In this document: positions 8,501 through 16,117 of the stretch, piece by piece | Position numbering within the stretch: position 1 is the stretch's first letter | Layout: every line of letters begins with the position of its first letter | DNA from: Actinomycetes bacterium | GTDB lineage: Bacteria > Actinomycetota > Acidimicrobiia > Acidimicrobiales > SZUA-35 | Direction: 5' to 3' | Assembly: GCA_024280015.1 (NCBI GenBank) | Contig: JAJRQY010000175.1 | Location: forward strand, 1 to 39,843 | Length of the DNA stretch: 39,843 bases | Translations under genes and position numbers: made by a program | Notes under the pieces: generated by a model | Told to the model about the DNA's origin: nothing | Database searches by the model: none | Seen by the model: the letters and a program-made list of their open reading frames with translations, nothing else

Positions 8501-10197
8501 GTTCCGTCGGGCAAGAAGACTCCATAGAGGCCCCGGTCCGGGATGGTGCCACCGGAAGTAACGGCAAGGCGTTGGGCTCCGGGACGGCCACGCACGACTC
8601 CTTCCACCCGGTCCCAATTGACTCGAGGCCGCAGCTCGGCGAACTCATCAGATGGGTATCGGCCCGCCAACATGTCCAGAGTGTTGTTGAAGGCCTCGTC
8701 GGAGATGTCGGCGAAATTGGCGGCACCCCGCATCATCGAAAGCAGTTCGTCAACCGGCCAGTCATCCATGGCGCAGGCGGCAACGATCTGTTGGGCCAAT
8801 ACGTCCAGTGGATTGCGGGGATAGCGGGTTTCCTCTATGAGGCCGGTCTTCATCCGTTCAACGACGACGGCAGCTTCCAGCAGGTCGGCACGATGCTTGG
8901 GGAAGAGCTTGCCGACACTGGGTGCACCAACCTGGTGTCCGGCGCGGCCAATTCGTTGCAGTCCTCGACTGACGGCACCCGGCGACTCAACCTGGATGAC
9001 CAGGTCCACCGCTCCCATGTCAATACCAAGTTCCAACGAAGAGGTGGCGACGATGCCCTTGAGTACCCCTCGTTTGAGTTCGTCTTCGATCTGGAGTCGC
9101 TGGGTTCGACTGAGGGAGCCGTGGTGGGCCTTGACCAGTTCTTCGCCGGGCATTGGTGGGCGGCCTTCGGCTTCGGCCGAGCGGTTCTCACCAGTCATTG
9201 CCAGCTCGTTCAAGCGGGTGGCGAGGCGTTCGGCCAGGCGTCGAGCATTGACGAAGATGATGGTCGACTGGTGTTCTTGAATCAGTTCCAGGAGGCGGGG
9301 GTGCATGGACGGCCAGATGGATCGACGAGGCATGGAGCCGTCGTCCAACGGCACGACATCCGTGCCGCTTTCTCGCTCTCCCAGGTTGGCCATGTCTTCA
9401 ACGGGGATGATGACCTCGACGTCCAACTCTTTGGAGATGCCGGTGTCGATGATGGTGACCGGCCGGAGCTGGCGAGGTCCGGCAAGACCGTTCTTGTTGT
9501 CTGGGTCGACGGTCGCTTCGGTCCCTCCCAGGAATCGGGCGATCTCTTCTAACGGTCGCTGGGTGGCCGAAAGCCCGATGCGTTGGGGAGGTCGATCGGT
9601 GATGGCTTCCAGGCGTTCCAGGGTGATAGCCATGTGAGCGCCGCGTTTGGTGGCAGCCAGGGCGTGGATCTCGTCGATGATGACGGTTTCGACCCCAACC
9701 AAGGTCCGGCGGATCTTGCTGGTCAGCATGAGATAGAGCGACTCAGGGGTGGTGATGAGTAGATCTGGTGGATTGGTGGCCAACTTGCGCCGCTCGGAGG
9801 CGGGAGTATCACCGGAACGGATGGCCACCTGGGGTTCGGTGAAGGGTTCACCTAGACGTTCGGCCGCCAAGCGGATGCCCTGCAACGGTCCACGCAGGTT
9901 CTTCTCAACGTCGACGGCCAGGGCACGCAGAGGTGAGATGTAGAGGATGCGGGTGCGGTGATTCTTGTCGACTGGTATCGGCCGACTGGTCAGTTGATCC
10001 AGACCCCAGAAGAAGGCCGACAGGGTTTTTCCCGAGCCGGTCGGGGCCAGAATCAGGGTGTGCTCACCACGGGCAATGGCAGGCCAGCCTTCTACCTGGG
10101 GTGGGGTCGGCTCGACAAAAGTGGTACTGAACCACTCAGCCGCGGAGCGACTAAACCCGTCCAGGGCAGGGTGGATGGTCGGTGACAGCTCCGGCAT
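5575..10197 (-). CDS. lhr: Lhr-like ATP-dependent helicase
   Basis: Large superfamily 2 3'-5' DNA helicase, 1540 aa, the length of actinobacterial Lhr, which is damage-inducible in mycobacteria. Motifs in order: Q motif around TPPQ (31-34), Walker A APTGSGKT (51-58), DEIH box (about 172-175), SAT (about 203), the TSSLELGIDMG block and QRIGRAGH (motif VI, about 415). These are followed by the winged-helix and Lhr core domains and the long C-terminal Lhr extension, which carries further winged-helix-like segments. The start at 10197 agrees with the N-terminal Q-motif position. TAGCTT (10212-10207, minus) lies 9 nt upstream and could be its -10. It is divergent from the sulfurtransferase gene. 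Confidence 0.96.
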   Translation of the reverse strand: MPELSPTIHPALDGFSRSAAEWFSTTFVEPTPPQVEGWPAIARGEHTLILAPTGSGKTLSAFFWGLDQLTSRPIPVDKNHRTRILYISPLRALAVDVEKNLRGPLQGIRLAAERLGEPFTEPQVAIRSGDTPASERRKLATNPPDLLITTPESLYLMLTSKIRRTLVGVETVIIDEIHALAATKRGAHMAITLERLEAITDRPPQRIGLSATQRPLEEIARFLGGTEATVDPDNKNGLAGPRQLRPVTIIDTGISKELDVEVIIPVEDMANLGERESGTDVVPLDDGSMPRRSIWPSMHPRLLELIQEHQSTIIFVNARRLAERLATRLNELAMTGENRSAEAEGRPPMPGEELVKAHHGSLSRTQRLQIEDELKRGVLKGIVATSSLELGIDMGAVDLVIQVESPGAVSRGLQRIGRAGHQVGAPSVGKLFPKHRADLLEAAVVVERMKTGLIEETRYPRNPLDVLAQQIVAACAMDDWPVDELLSMMRGAANFADISDEAFNNTLDMLAGRYPSDEFAELRPRVNWDRVEGVVRGRPGAQRLAVTSGGTIPDRGLYGVFLPDGTRVGELDEEMVYESRAGETFLLGASTWRIEDITHERVVVIPAPGQPGKMPFWHGDGPGRPLELGRAIATFTREISNLPRDEAITRLRERSSLDSLAANNLLGYLDEQVESTGRLPDDRTVIVERFRDEIGDWRICILTPFGAQVHAPWGMALQHRMADQWGWDVELMWSDDGIVLRLPEAIDRLPNDELLIDPDDLDELLISRLPNTALFASRFREASARALLLPRRRPDRRTPLWQQRQKAADLLAVAAKYPTFPMLLETTRECVNDVFDIPGLRQVLGDLRSRKIKVVAVDTDSASPMAASLLFGWIAQYMYEGDAPLAERRAAALSLDRELLRDLLGAEELRELLDPEVLASIEAELQRTVQSWQAKTVDHVEDLLRWLGPLTQAEIADRVLSVNDGGIDATESVAALLRDRRLIEVVVAGERRMAASEDASRLRDALGVALPPGLPQAFTDSVADPFGDLLTRYARTHGPFLTVEVARRYGLEAERTRAGLEELERQGRIVRGEFRPDGVEREWCHNEVLRQLRRRSLAALRREVEPVEQDVLARFLPAWQHVASQGSRRLHGVDGLSEVITALQGAALPASALEADILAARVSSYSQADLDTLLTAGEVVWAGAGSLGSGDGRIRLVWRDQAPMLLPEPNDAPEVELHQILRDFLGERGAVFWSDLVAATQAVSLAYDDAAILNALWDLVWAGEVTNDSLTPLRAVIGGASPKKASSNSRRGSRRPNLRSISRLGPPAGTGRWSLVAPLREPAPLSTEIIATRALQLLERYGVLTREMALAEGAEGGFAGVYPVLKELEDRGQVRRGYFVAGLGAAQFALPGAVDRLRDLRPSGQPALPSSAVVQGNGSSEITGLLTLAACDPAQPYGAALAWPETTGRPSRSVGAYVVLRDGLPLAFLDRGARSLTLFSGALEDPSWIEGLASLLRRKRVKRIEIQKINGQPPAEQSQARDLLLANGFAPGYKGPVLRA

Positions 10198-10287
10198 GAT
10201 CCCATCAAGCTACAGAGTTAGACGAAAGACCACGGCCAAGTGTGACCAGCTTCGTGGACACAATTGAAGACAAAGACCACCCCATTG

Positions 10288-10293
10288 TATGGT
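10288..10293 (+). promoter_or_regulatory. candidate -10 of leaderless sulfurtransferase mRNA
   Basis: TATGGT ends 8 nt before the ATG at 10302, with TTGAAG at 10264-10269 as -35 (18-nt spacer). No Shine-Dalgarno sequence is seen before the ATG. Confidence 0.5.
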
Positions 10294-10301
10294 TCGTCGC
10301 C

Positions 10302-11195
10302 ATGCAGGCTGAAACAACCGGATACGCCCATCCCGAAGCGCTAGTAACACCGAAATGGCTACTGGAGCGCCTCAGCGACCCCAAGGTACGAGTCGTCGAT
10401 GGCCGATTTGGGCTGCAAAGCGATGACGACGGCTCCATCCGGTCCTACGCCAAAATTGACGACTATCGGGAAGGCCACGTCCCTGGCGCAGTCTTTCTTG
10501 ACGTCATGAGCGACCTCTCAGATGCCGAGAATCCAACCTCAGTAGTTGACGCCGCAACGTTCGAGGCGTTGATGGCACGATTCGGGATCGACAATGACAC
10601 GATGGTTGTCATCTATGACGATGACGGTGGAACCTGGGCCGCCCGGCTCTGGTGGGCTCTGCGGTACTACGGACACGATCAGATTGCCATGCTTGACGGT
10701 GGGTTTGACCACTGGATCGCAGAAGATCAGCCAATCGAGCCAGGCATGACAGAGGTTCCCGTCGGTGAGTTCAAGGCAACGATTCGCCCGGAGCTGCGAG
10801 TTAGTGCCGATGAGGTGGAACAGTCACTCGGAGACGGTTCGACCTGCATTGTCGATGCACTACCCGAGGTGTTCTATTCCGGAGAAATGTCGCTCTATCC
10901 GACCCACCGGGCGGGCCACATACCCGGCGCACTCAATGTGGCCGCCCCGTCTAATCTTGACCGAACGACGTCAAGAATGCTCCCACCCGATCAGTTGATG
11001 CAGCTCTGGGAACCCCTCAAGATAAGCGCCGACCAGCGAGTTATTACCTACTGCGGAGGAGGGATCTATGCCTCGTTCGCTCTGTTCGCCCTGTACCTTC
11101 TGGGCCACGAGAACGCCGCCCTATACGACGCGTCCTGGTCCGAATGGGGAGCGGACAACAACCGGCCGGTAGAGATCTCTCGCCCCCGGGACTGA
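10302..11195 (+). CDS. thiosulfate / 3-mercaptopyruvate sulfurtransferase (two-domain rhodanese)
   Basis: Transfers sulfane sulfur from thiosulfate or 3-mercaptopyruvate to cyanide or thiols. Two rhodanese domains are visible: an N-terminal inactive one (about 15-140, with the GHVPGAVFLDV block) and a C-terminal one with RAGHIPGAL and the active-site Cys251 in TYCGGGIYAS. The active loop CGGGIYAS differs from the bovine rhodanese loop (CRKGVT) and the SseA loop (CGSGVT), so donor preference is open. An in-frame GTG at 10242 would add 20 residues, but those lack family similarity; the ATG at 10302 sits 8 nt after a -10-like box, so I prefer it. Confidence 0.92.
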   Translation: MQAETTGYAHPEALVTPKWLLERLSDPKVRVVDGRFGLQSDDDGSIRSYAKIDDYREGHVPGAVFLDVMSDLSDAENPTSVVDAATFEALMARFGIDNDTMVVIYDDDGGTWAARLWWALRYYGHDQIAMLDGGFDHWIAEDQPIEPGMTEVPVGEFKATIRPELRVSADEVEQSLGDGSTCIVDALPEVFYSGEMSLYPTHRAGHIPGALNVAAPSNLDRTTSRMLPPDQLMQLWEPLKISADQRVITYCGGGIYASFALFALYLLGHENAALYDASWSEWGADNNRPVEISRPRD

Positions 11196-11249
11196 CGAAT
11201 ACCGGCGAGCAAGGGCTCTGGGCTCGTGACGAGAACGGTCATGTTGGTC

Positions 11250-11255
11250 TAACTT
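11250..11255 (+). promoter_or_regulatory. candidate -10 before the methyltransferase gene
   Basis: TAACTT ends 6 nt before the ATG at 11262; GTGACG at 11226-11231 could be the -35 (18-nt spacer). It fits the leaderless pattern. Confidence 0.45.
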
Positions 11256-11261
11256 GACTCG

Positions 11262-12078
11262 ATGGCAATTGATCCGCTCGAAGGTGACCGAATCGATTTG
11301 CGCCAGACCTTCGATGGTGAAGCCCTGCGATACCGGCGAGCTCGACCCGGATATCCGGAAGAGATCTTTGATCTGATCGCCGATGCCAGCGAACTCGCCC
11401 GCGGATCAACCGTGTTAGAGGTTGGGGCAGGAACAGGCCAAGCCACTCGGTCGATGGCCGTTCGGGAATGGCAGGTCACGGCGGTCGAGCTTGGAGCGTC
11501 TCTGGCCGACGTTGGCCGCAGTTCTGGCAGGTTTCGACAATGTCGAATTCATCAAGGGCGACATTGAAACCATCGACCTAGCAACGGACAGCTTTGATGC
11601 GGTGGCGGCCTTCACCTGTTTCCATTGGTTGAACCCCGAGACTCGGGCAGGACGCCTTGCTTCCTTCTTGAAACCCGGAGGCCTCCTAGCCGTGGTGGAT
11701 ACCCATCACATTGCCAACCAGCCAAACGAACCCAGCGCGCAGTTTTTCGTCGAAAGCCAGACCATTCATGACCAGTGGATGCCAAGTAAGCGGGCCAGCT
11801 TCCAGCTTCCGGCTACTGATCAGATCAAGCCACGGCTTCCACTCTTGATACACGACACCCTCACGCCAATGGTCGAACATCGACTCGAGCTCGACATCAC
11901 CTACAGCGCGGCCAGCTATGTCGATGTTCTGGAGACCTATTCATCTCATCTTGCCCTCAACTCCGACACCCGCAGAAACCTGCTGGGGGAAATCGCTGCC
12001 TGTATCGACAACAACTATGGCGGTTCAATTGTGAAGCGCTATCTCTACACCCTGTCACTTGCCAAACGGTCTGGCTAG
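11262..12078 (+). pseudogene. class I SAM-dependent methyltransferase, frameshifted
   Basis: The first frame (11262-11567) encodes RARPGYPEEIFDL and motif I LEVGAGTGQAT, then AVELGASLADV. The rest of the same protein continues in the next frame, from LAGFDNVEFIKGDIETIDL (about 11522) through DAVAAFTCFHWL and FLKPGGLLAVVDTHH to the stop at 12078. The two parts join without overlap or loss around 11512-11521, where removing one base (for example the A at 11520) restores one protein of about 270 aa. Either the gene is inactivated by a one-base insertion or the read/assembly has an error there. The downstream half shows no decay, which favours a recent mutation or sequencing error. The methyl acceptor is unknown. 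Confidence 0.82.
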
Positions 12079-12081
12079 ATT
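12076..12081 (+). promoter_or_regulatory. candidate -10 overlapping the methyltransferase stop codon
   Basis: TAGATT, whose first three bases are the stop codon of the preceding gene, ends 6 nt before the GTG at 12088. CTGTCA at 12052-12057 could be a -35 (18-nt spacer). Confidence 0.4.
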
Positions 12082-12087
12082 GCCAAG

Positions 12088-12570
12088 GTGACATCCGGGG
12101 CCGCAAAATCAGACAATGGCGGTTCGGCGGCTAGGAAGGGCAAGCGAGCATCAAACGATGCGGTGATCCGCAGCTTTCAGAATATGCGGTTCAGTTCGGC
12201 ACTCATGGTGAGCCTTGGTTGGGCCGCCATTCTGACTATCAGCCTCGTTCGCCTGTACGGCCAGGCCAAGGATTGGGACGGGACCGGTACCGACCCGCTG
12301 GATGGTGTTCCCGTGGTGTGGATTGCTTTGGTCTTCGCTGTCGCCTACGTGCCGCTGGCTCTGTACTACGGCAAGAAGAAGCCAACCTCCATCGGCTCCA
12401 CCTTCGTGATTGTCCTGGCCTTCGTGCCCATGGTCATGATGTCCTTCGCTCTTGCCGCCGACCACACCTTGGGTTCCGCAATGGGCGACCTGATCGCGGT
12501 CACCAGTGGCGTCTTGAACCTCGCCGTCATCGTTACTTCGCTGATGATCTCGGCCAGGTCCCGCCACTAG
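12088..12570 (+). CDS. uncharacterised four-helix membrane protein
   Basis: 160 aa with a GTG start. A basic, Ser/Gly-rich cytoplasmic tail (1-34) is followed by four predicted helices: about 36-56 (ALMVSLGWAAILTISLVRLY), 74-92, 105-123 (FVIVLAFVPMVMMSFALAA) and 133-153 (LIAVTSGVLNLAVIVTSLMI). Helices 2 and 3 are separated by the basic YYGKKKP loop. I do not recognise the family and see no catalytic motif. It starts 9 bp after the methyltransferase stop and has its own leaderless-type -10. The hydrophobic pattern and codon use suggest a real gene. Confidence 0.75.
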   Translation: MTSGAAKSDNGGSAARKGKRASNDAVIRSFQNMRFSSALMVSLGWAAILTISLVRLYGQAKDWDGTGTDPLDGVPVVWIALVFAVAYVPLALYYGKKKPTSIGSTFVIVLAFVPMVMMSFALAADHTLGSAMGDLIAVTSGVLNLAVIVTSLMISARSRH

Positions 12571-12609
12571 CTTCTAGCCTGGCACGCCGAGAACCCAACA
12601 CTAGAGATG

Positions 12610-13257
12610 TCACGAACCTCGTCCCCCAAGACGAGCGATGACTTCTTCGTCGCTGGTCTGGGAGAAATCCCGGTAGGCGTGACCAACACCGAAGAAGTCT
12701 CGTGGTGTGGTGAGACTGACGAATCGATCTGCGACACCAACGAAGTGATCTTCCCAGCCCTCCGGAGCCACTGGTACCGCCAGTATCACCCGACTGGCTC
12801 CTCCTTCTCGAGCCACCTCACAAGCCGCCTTGGCGGTCGCCCCGGTAGCCAGACCATCATCCACAATCACCACGATCTTGCCCTCCAAGGAGGCTGGAGT
12901 CCGAGCGGCGGCGTAGCGCTCGGCTCGGCGCTCCAGCTCCACCCGTTCACGGGCTTCCACCTCGGCAAAGTCAGCCGGGGACACTTGTGCCAATCGAACA
13001 ATCTCGCGGTTTACCACCCGTACGCCGCGTTCGCCAATGGAGCCCATGGCCACCTCGGGTTGTCCCGGAACTCCGAGCTTGCGAACCAGAATCAGATCGA
13101 GCGGTACACCGAGGGCAGTGGCTACTTGGGAGGCCACCGGCACTCCACCGCGAGGCAACCCAACAACCACCACCTTGTCTGAGTCCGATTGCTCTCCCAG
13201 CACTTCTCTCAGCCTCTCGGCCAGTTGTTTCCCGGCATCTGCTCGGTCTGCGAACAT
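12610..13257 (-). CDS. phosphoribosyltransferase-domain protein
   Basis: 215 aa with a type I PRTase fold. The PRPP-binding signature VVIVDDGLATGATA is at 129-142 and the N-terminal glycine/arginine loop GLPRGGVPVA is at 33-42. The central RERVELERRAERY helix and the C-terminal ISLTTPRDFFGVGHAYRDF-like region (here VSLTTPRDFFGVG) match a widespread bacterial group annotated simply as phosphoribosyltransferase, sometimes fused to a hydrolase. The nucleobase acceptor is not known. It is divergent from the small membrane protein at 13313 (55 bp), with AAAGGA close to the ATG as ribosome-binding site. Confidence 0.9.
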   Translation of the reverse strand: MFADRADAGKQLAERLREVLGEQSDSDKVVVVGLPRGGVPVASQVATALGVPLDLILVRKLGVPGQPEVAMGSIGERGVRVVNREIVRLAQVSPADFAEVEARERVELERRAERYAAARTPASLEGKIVVIVDDGLATGATAKAACEVAREGGASRVILAVPVAPEGWEDHFVGVADRFVSLTTPRDFFGVGHAYRDFSQTSDEEVIARLGGRGS

Positions 13258-13312
13258 GATCCTTTCCCACCCCTATTCCTCAGTCGATTCGGCGAACTCT
13301 TGCTCTAGATAG

Positions 13313-13621
13313 ATGACTCAGTTGTTGTCTGCTGACGAGAGTCCAAGGTCCAGACTCGCGGTCCGACTCAGATCCCTCATCAACGGGCCCACTAGCTTGT
13401 TGTGGATGAGACCACTTGTTTGGACCAGCTGGGTTGCTGCCTCGGTTGCTGCCGTGCCATTCCTATGGTTGCTGTCAATCGAGCTCGGCACATCTCGCCG
13501 GGCCTCACGCAAGCCTGACCCCGGCGATCTCGAGCTGGAAACCCGAACTGGCAAGCTGGTTGATCTCGGCGCAGGTATCGCCATGGTTGGGGGATTGGCC
13601 TCATCTCTTTGGCTTACCTGA
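13313..13621 (+). CDS. small hypothetical membrane protein
   Basis: 102 aa. An Arg/Ser-rich N-terminal tail is followed by one clear helix (about 33-56, LVWTSWVAASVAAVPFLWLL), then a charged stretch (RRASRKPDPGDLELETR) and a second weaker helix at the C-terminus (LGAGIAMVGGLASSLWL). I do not recognise the family. Support is the hydrophobic pattern and its position filling the gap between two real genes; there is no clear ribosome-binding site or -10, so the start is uncertain. Confidence 0.45.
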   Translation: MTQLLSADESPRSRLAVRLRSLINGPTSLLWMRPLVWTSWVAASVAAVPFLWLLSIELGTSRRASRKPDPGDLELETRTGKLVDLGAGIAMVGGLASSLWLT

Positions 13622-13741
13622 ACCGAGCGCTCGGAAACCAGTATCAGGACTACGCCAAACGAACGGCCCGGCTCCTTCCCCGAATCTGGTAAGACTTCGG
13701 GGCACAGCATTGCTCACAGACCGACAGAACCGAGGCGCACT

Positions 13742-15142
13742 ATGAATAGCGAAACGTCCCTTGACTCCAACGAGATTGGTGAATTCCTGCAAGCGAGCGC
13801 CGAGCAGCACCGCATTACCGGAGTAAGCATGGCGATCGCTCAAGGCGACCAGCTGGTCGAGGCCGCCGCTGGTCTTGTAAATAGCGGTGCTGGCATCGAA
13901 GCCTCCCCCGATTCGGTGTTCCAGATCGGTTCGATCACCAAGCTGCTTACCGCCACCCTGGTCATGCAACTCATTGATGATGGCCTGCTCGGACTGGGCA
14001 CTCCCCTCTCTGAGGCTCTGCCCGAACTGGACCTGGCAGACTCAACCATCACCGAGTCCGTCAACATCTCCCATTTGTTGAGCCATACCAGCGGAATCGA
14101 AGGCGATCATTTCCTCGACACTGGACCCGGTGATGACTGTGTCGAACGATTCGTAGTCAGCTGCTCGGCCCTCCCCCAGATCCACCAGCCTGGACAGTTC
14201 TTCTCCTACTGCAATACCGGATTCATCCTCCTGGGTCGAATCATCGAGAACCTACGAGGCGCACCCTGGCCCAAGGTTCTGAAGGACCGGATCATCGAGC
14301 CCCTTGGCCTCTCAGCCATGGGATCCGAAGCTCACGAAGCCATCCTTCACCGAGCGGCAGTTGGTCACATGGATGCACCGAATGATCCAGCAGCCAGTCC
14401 GGTGGTAATCCCGCGGTGGAATCTCCCACGCTCCAATGGGCCAGCGGGGGCAACACCATTCGGTCGGGCCCGTGACCTCATTCCTTTCGTTCAAGCCCAT
14501 CTGGGGGCAGGTCGTTCTCCCAATGGTCAGCAACTGCTGTCGAAGGAGTCGACCGAGGCAATGGTCCAACAGCGAGTGAAACTTCCGCAGTATTCCGCCG
14601 CTTCGGGGTGGGGTCTCGGCTGGATGCTCTTTGACCTGGACGGAGGCAAGCTCATCGGTCACAACGGGGCAACCTTGGGGCAAACCTCTTGCCTTCGGGT
14701 CGAGCCGGAGTCTGGCCTCGTCATGTCCATTCTCACCACCGGTGGAGGTAGCCGGGTTGCCCCCTTCTTTCGCCAGATCACTGACCAGATATTCGGTGAG
14801 TACTGCGGCATCACTACCCCGCCAACCGTGGATGAATTGCACACCGCCGACCTCGCCCAGACCGACCTCAAACGCTACTGCGGCATCTATCGTCGACTAG
14901 CCGTCGAGTTCGAGGTCGCCGTCGACGCAGACCACCTAACACTTGTTGCTCGAGGTCTGAAATCACCTTGGAATGAGGCCCCCGAGCAGCGAAGCGTTCT
15001 GCGTCCAGTGAGCGATCGTGCCTTCGCCGTGGATGCTCCTGGCCCACTTGCCGGCTCACCCATCCTGTTCGAGGACTTCGATCCGCAAGGCCGACCGCAG
15101 CTCATCGGTGTCGGTGCCCGTCTTACACCACGAGTCGGGTAG
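13742..15142 (+). CDS. serine hydrolase of the beta-lactamase / class C PBP family
   Basis: 466 aa beta-lactamase-fold hydrolase, probably an esterase or D-amino peptidase rather than a true antibiotic hydrolase. The active-site SxxK is Ser64-Ile-Thr-Lys67, the YxN motif is YCN near 156-158, and the third motif is HNG near 306-308 in place of KTG, as in many class C-type esterases. LLSHTSGI is a further family hallmark. A beta-rich C-terminal domain of about 100 residues (from DLKRYCGIYRR) corresponds to the lipocalin-like tail seen in this family. No signal peptide is apparent, so it is probably cytoplasmic. GAGG 7 nt before the ATG is the ribosome-binding site. Confidence 0.92.
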   Translation: MNSETSLDSNEIGEFLQASAEQHRITGVSMAIAQGDQLVEAAAGLVNSGAGIEASPDSVFQIGSITKLLTATLVMQLIDDGLLGLGTPLSEALPELDLADSTITESVNISHLLSHTSGIEGDHFLDTGPGDDCVERFVVSCSALPQIHQPGQFFSYCNTGFILLGRIIENLRGAPWPKVLKDRIIEPLGLSAMGSEAHEAILHRAAVGHMDAPNDPAASPVVIPRWNLPRSNGPAGATPFGRARDLIPFVQAHLGAGRSPNGQQLLSKESTEAMVQQRVKLPQYSAASGWGLGWMLFDLDGGKLIGHNGATLGQTSCLRVEPESGLVMSILTTGGGSRVAPFFRQITDQIFGEYCGITTPPTVDELHTADLAQTDLKRYCGIYRRLAVEFEVAVDADHLTLVARGLKSPWNEAPEQRSVLRPVSDRAFAVDAPGPLAGSPILFEDFDPQGRPQLIGVGARLTPRVG

Positions 15143-15231
15143 CTCCAGCATGTAGGTCCGAACCCGTTTACCCTCCTGGGCACCCTCATCTTCGGGTCTG
15201 CTTGACTAGCAACAGCCCGCACGACCGGGAG

Positions 15232-15237
15232 TAAGCT
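15232..15237 (+). promoter_or_regulatory. candidate -10 for the PemK-like gene
   Basis: TAAGCT ends 7 nt before the ATG at 15245. TTGACT at 15202-15207 is 24 nt upstream, too far for a standard -35. Confidence 0.4.
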
Positions 15238-15244
15238 CGCACCA

Positions 15245-15736
15245 ATGTCGAACTTGGTCAATATCGCTCTCAAGCTGGTCAAACAGGTTCAAGCAGCGCA
15301 GCAAGAACGCGAGCGAGGAACCGGCAAGCTAAAGAAGAAGTCCGCCCCACGAACCAGGCGGGTCGAGCATGGCGTTCGGGTCGAGTACACGCCTGAACTC
15401 GATGGCGACCCCGACCCCGGAGAAGTGGTCTGGACCTGGGTTCCCTATCAAGAAGACCCAAATAGAGGCAAGGACCGACCGGTGGTCATCATCGGTCGTG
15501 TTGGCGACGATCTAGCTGGTGTTCCTCTCACGTCGAAGAACAAGGGCCGCAACGACCACGTCTCGGTTGGCACCGGTGCCTGGGACCCCCGACATCGCCA
15601 GAGTTGGGCCAAGGTCGATCGACTTCTCACCATTGACCCCGATGATGTCCGTCGCGAAGGGGCGATTCTGAACAAGGACCGCTTCGACGTCGTGATCAAC
15701 AAGCTGGCCAAGTACCACAGGCTCATCCGCCCGTAG
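15245..15736 (+). CDS. PemK/MazF-type toxin-like protein with N-terminal extension
   Basis: 163 aa. Residues about 58-160 form a PemK/MazF-like domain: GEVVWTWVPY opens the barrel, GKDRPVVIIGR is the conserved loop and strand, VPLTSK the following strand, and a helix at FDVVINKLAKY closes it. MazF-family proteins are endoribonucleases. The first 55 residues (a helical start, then the very basic ERGTGKLKKKSAPRTRR) are extra to a typical MazF of about 110 aa. No antitoxin gene overlaps or directly precedes it, so it may be a solitary member with another role, or the downstream vapB could be shared. It has its own leaderless-type promoter. Confidence 0.82.
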   Translation: MSNLVNIALKLVKQVQAAQQERERGTGKLKKKSAPRTRRVEHGVRVEYTPELDGDPDPGEVVWTWVPYQEDPNRGKDRPVVIIGRVGDDLAGVPLTSKNKGRNDHVSVGTGAWDPRHRQSWAKVDRLLTIDPDDVRREGAILNKDRFDVVINKLAKYHRLIRP

Positions 15737-15829
15737 CTAGTCCAGAAATGCTCGATGTGGAGTTTGTTCATTTTAGAGCGGCGTTTACTGTATTTATTAG
15801 TGTTTTGAAGTAAATGTAAGTCTATCTTC

Positions 15830-15835
15830 TACGAT
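15830..15835 (+). promoter_or_regulatory. candidate -10 of the vapBC operon
   Basis: TACGAT ends 6 nt before the ATG at 15842; TTGAAG at 15805-15810 may be the -35 (19-nt spacer). The surrounding 15765-15835 is strikingly AT-rich compared with its neighbours. Confidence 0.5.
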
Positions 15836-15841
15836 GATTCC

Positions 15842-16117
15842 ATGAATCATCCAGACCTTGCCCAGGCGAGTATGAAGAAGTATGATCCAGCCATGACCGT
15901 CGAACGCATGACCGTATCCCTAGCCAGCGAACTCGCTTCTGTTGTTCGAGAAGCTGCCGCTGCTGACGGACAGAGCGTCTCGTCCTGGATCGCCAGAGCA
16001 GCCGAGCGCCAACTGTCGATTCGGGGACTCAACGATGTCGTATCCGAGTGGGAAGCACTTCACGGATCCTTCTCCGCTGAGGAACTGACACTTGCCCGTA
16101 AGCGGCTTGCCCGATGA
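15842..16117 (+). CDS. vapB: antitoxin of a VapBC-type module
   Basis: 91 aa. Residues 20-60 (ERMTVSLASELASVVREAAAADGQSVSSWIARAAERQL) have the strand-helix-helix pattern of a ribbon-helix-helix DNA-binding dimer; the C-terminal part (SEWEALHGSFSAEELTLARKRL) would wrap around the toxin. The gene overlaps the PIN-domain toxin by 4 bp (ATGA), as usual for such pairs. Autoregulation at the AT-rich upstream region is expected from the family but not shown. Internal ATGs at codons 11, 18 and 23 are alternatives; the first is favoured by the -10 box 6 nt upstream. Confidence 0.82.
   Translation: MNHPDLAQASMKKYDPAMTVERMTVSLASELASVVREAAAADGQSVSSWIARAAERQLSIRGLNDVVSEWEALHGSFSAEELTLARKRLAR

Noticed and set aside
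8344-9552. 402-codon open frame opposite lhr, plus strand
   Set aside because: Lies wholly inside lhr, which has all helicase motifs; the composition is that of an antisense shadow and no domain is recognisable.
15202-15237. TTGACT-TAAGCT as a full promoter for the PemK-like gene
   Set aside because: The spacer would be 24 nt, beyond the range for sigma-70-like promoters; only the -10 is retained.
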